8,178 nt of DNA from Candidatus Gastranaerophilales bacterium (GTDB taxonomy: Bacteria > Cyanobacteriota > Vampirovibrionia > Gastranaerophilales > Gastranaerophilaceae), in assembly GCA_905235825.1 (NCBI GenBank), contig CAJONH010000078.1, positions 1 to 8,178 on the forward strand. Reading direction: 5' to 3'. The position numbers and the translations under genes are program-made. Shown one piece after another: positions 7,548 through 8,178 of this stretch (positions are counted from its first letter, which is position 1; each line of letters begins with the position of its first letter). The notes under the pieces are model-generated. The model searched no databases. It saw only the letters and a list, made by a program, of their open reading frames with translations, and was not told where the DNA came from.

Positions 7548-7576
7548 ATTTTAAAAATTTTTTAAATAAACAGCAA
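7548..7576 (-). promoter_or_regulatory. Candidate promoter for the phage structural operon
   Basis: On the minus strand TTGCTG (7571-7576) and TAAAAT (7548-7553) are separated by 17 bp, a good sigma-70-like layout. Transcription would begin near 7541, about 74 nt before the scaffold start. The region is very AT-rich, so a chance match is possible. No phage-polymerase-type promoter repeated before other genes was noticed. Confidence 0.45.
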
Positions 7577-7634
7577 AAAATAAAATTATTAGTTTTAAAG
7601 TAAGTAAGAGAAACAGGAAAGAGACAGAATAAAA

Positions 7635-7877
7635 ATGAATATGAATGTTCCTATGGGAATACAAAATATGAAGCAGCCGATATTTGTAAAAGAAATGAAT
7701 GAAGCAGGCGGCAGGGAAAAAAGTTATGTAAATATAAATGACATAGCGAATATAAATAAAGTAAGTGATAATTACTGGGAAGCACAAGGAATAAACGGAC
7801 GAAATCCTTATGGAGGGAGAGCGACATATCATTTTGATGATAAAAGTGCTATGCAAATAATAAATTATATAGCTTAA
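7635..7877 (+). CDS. Small protein of unknown function, divergent from the phage operon
   Basis: The product is 80 residues and I do not recognise it. It is hydrophilic with four early Met (1, 3, 7, 12), then KQPIFVKEMNEAGGREKSYV, NINDIANINKV, DNYWEAQGINGRNPYGGRAT, YHFDDKSA and a hydrophobic MQIINYI end. The alternation suggests a small beta-sheet domain closed by a helix. The layout loosely recalls small FlbD- or LytTR-like folds, but that is only an impression. A weak purine-rich SD (AGGAAAGAG) lies about 11 nt before ATG 7635; a start at 7641 is also possible. All nine Ile codons are ATA, unlike the phage genes. A longer opposite-strand frame over the same bases is a Tyr/Ile/Phe/His-rich shadow. 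The gene points away from the operon and may be host-derived, a moron or an early phage gene. Confidence 0.6.
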   Translation: MNMNVPMGIQNMKQPIFVKEMNEAGGREKSYVNINDIANINKVSDNYWEAQGINGRNPYGGRATYHFDDKSAMQIINYIA

Positions 7878-7985
7878 TCTATATTTTATAATTATTATAA
7901 CATGGTATATTTCAAAATAAGGCTTAATTTCACCCGTTTCTTGTCTATCTCGACTTACAGTAGCTTGCAATGAAACAATTTTTTG

Positions 7986-8178
7986 TTAGTATTCCATAAA
8001 TAGCCCTCTTGCACTTATAGATAAAAGGCATAATAAAACAAAATAGATATAGCCGGATATTATGATTAATATTTTTATTATCTTAACAGCCATTTTATTT
8101 TCTATTGCAAATTTCCTTGCCGCAAAATCAAATATATGAATTATTATTTCCGGCAGATACGAAAAAAACATATATCCA
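7986..8178 (-). CDS. Partial gene, C-terminal part of a small membrane protein
   Basis: The frame is open to the right edge and stops with TAA at 7986, giving about 63 visible residues. It includes PEIIIHIFDFAARKFAIENK, then a hydrophobic stretch (VKIIKILIIISGYIYFVLLCLL) long enough to cross a membrane once, then SISARGLFMEY. A Met occurs at 8171 but no SD can be judged at the edge, so the true start may lie outside. Ten of 13 Ile codons are ATA, as in the neighbouring 80-residue gene and unlike the phage operon. I do not recognise a family. AT-rich DNA yields hydrophobic frames by chance, so this may not be a gene. Confidence 0.4.
   Translation of the reverse strand, partial: GYMFFSYLPEIIIHIFDFAARKFAIENKMAVKIIKILIIISGYIYFVLLCLLSISARGLFMEY

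Larger units (their letters stand above)
7517..7579. repeat. Pair of 10-bp direct repeats, 53 bp apart
   Basis: ACAGCAAAAA occurs at 7517-7526 and 7570-7579 on the plus strand, start-to-start 53 bp, close to five helical turns. Both flank the candidate promoter and dyad, and the right copy includes the candidate -35 box. They may be binding sites for a regulator, or chance in A-rich DNA. Confidence 0.4.

Noticed and set aside
7894..7902. Minus-strand TGTTATAAT, an extended -10 motif
   Set aside because: No -35 at suitable spacing, and it would read antisense through the 80-residue gene. TATAAT is common by chance here.
7551..7970. 139-residue minus-strand frame beginning QATVSRDRQETGEIK
   Set aside because: Most of it is the antisense of the better-composed 80-residue plus-strand gene and is an improbable Tyr/Ile/Phe/His mixture. 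The first 15 codons look more protein-like, but no SD or family was recognised.
60..7990. Shared TTTTGTTAG near 62-70 and 7981-7988, considered as att-site or terminal direct repeats
   Set aside because: Only about nine AT-rich bases match and flanks diverge, so chance is the simpler explanation.
8062..8139. 25-residue hydrophobic plus-strand frame (MINIFIILTAILFS start), like a small toxic or signal peptide
   Set aside because: Very short, weak SD, and fully antisense to the membrane-protein frame. Hydrophobic frames arise easily in this composition.

Overview
The window holds the head, tail-nozzle and ejection-protein module of an AT-rich podovirus-like phage or prophage. Eight genes lie on the minus strand (about 7467 down to 254). 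All have recognisable Shine-Dalgarno (SD) sequences, and gaps between them are short except at one internal terminator. The host cannot be named from this sequence. Low GC, strong SD use and mostly ATT isoleucine codons in the phage genes suggest an AT-rich bacterium. No tRNA, rRNA, CRISPR array, integrase, lysis gene, terminase or portal gene was seen.

In transcription order the phage genes are: scaffolding protein (7467-6865), major capsid protein of the epsilon15 gp7/BPP-1 type (6829-5834), Bbp16-like capsid cement protein (5805-5407), a strong intrinsic terminator (5380-5343), tail tubular protein A-like adaptor (5325-4732), tail tubular protein B-like nozzle (4723-2663), T7 gp13-like GNAT-fold protein (2670-2191), T7 gp14-like internal core protein (2188-1664), and a 463-residue lysine-rich helical protein in the gp15 position (1645-254). 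The logic is assembly: scaffold and capsid proteins build the procapsid, cement stabilises it, A and B proteins form the short tail, and the three distal products are probably packaged for genome ejection. The terminator separates high-demand capsid genes from low-demand tail genes, in the position T7 uses for T-phi.

Right of the operon, 7468-7634 is a likely control region. It holds a candidate minus-strand promoter, a 7-3-7 dyad at the predicted transcription start, and two 10-bp direct repeats 53 bp apart. Beyond it is a divergent 80-residue plus-strand gene of unknown function, then a minus-strand reading frame for a small membrane protein that runs off the right edge. Both read isoleucine almost only as ATA, unlike the phage genes, so this flank may have a different origin (host DNA or a moron-like cassette).

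Left of the operon, 1-253 has no convincing gene but contains a long imperfect inverted repeat (22-171) able to form about 37 paired positions, with the same heptamer facing the same way in both sides of its internal loop. This is the most unexplained structure in the window.
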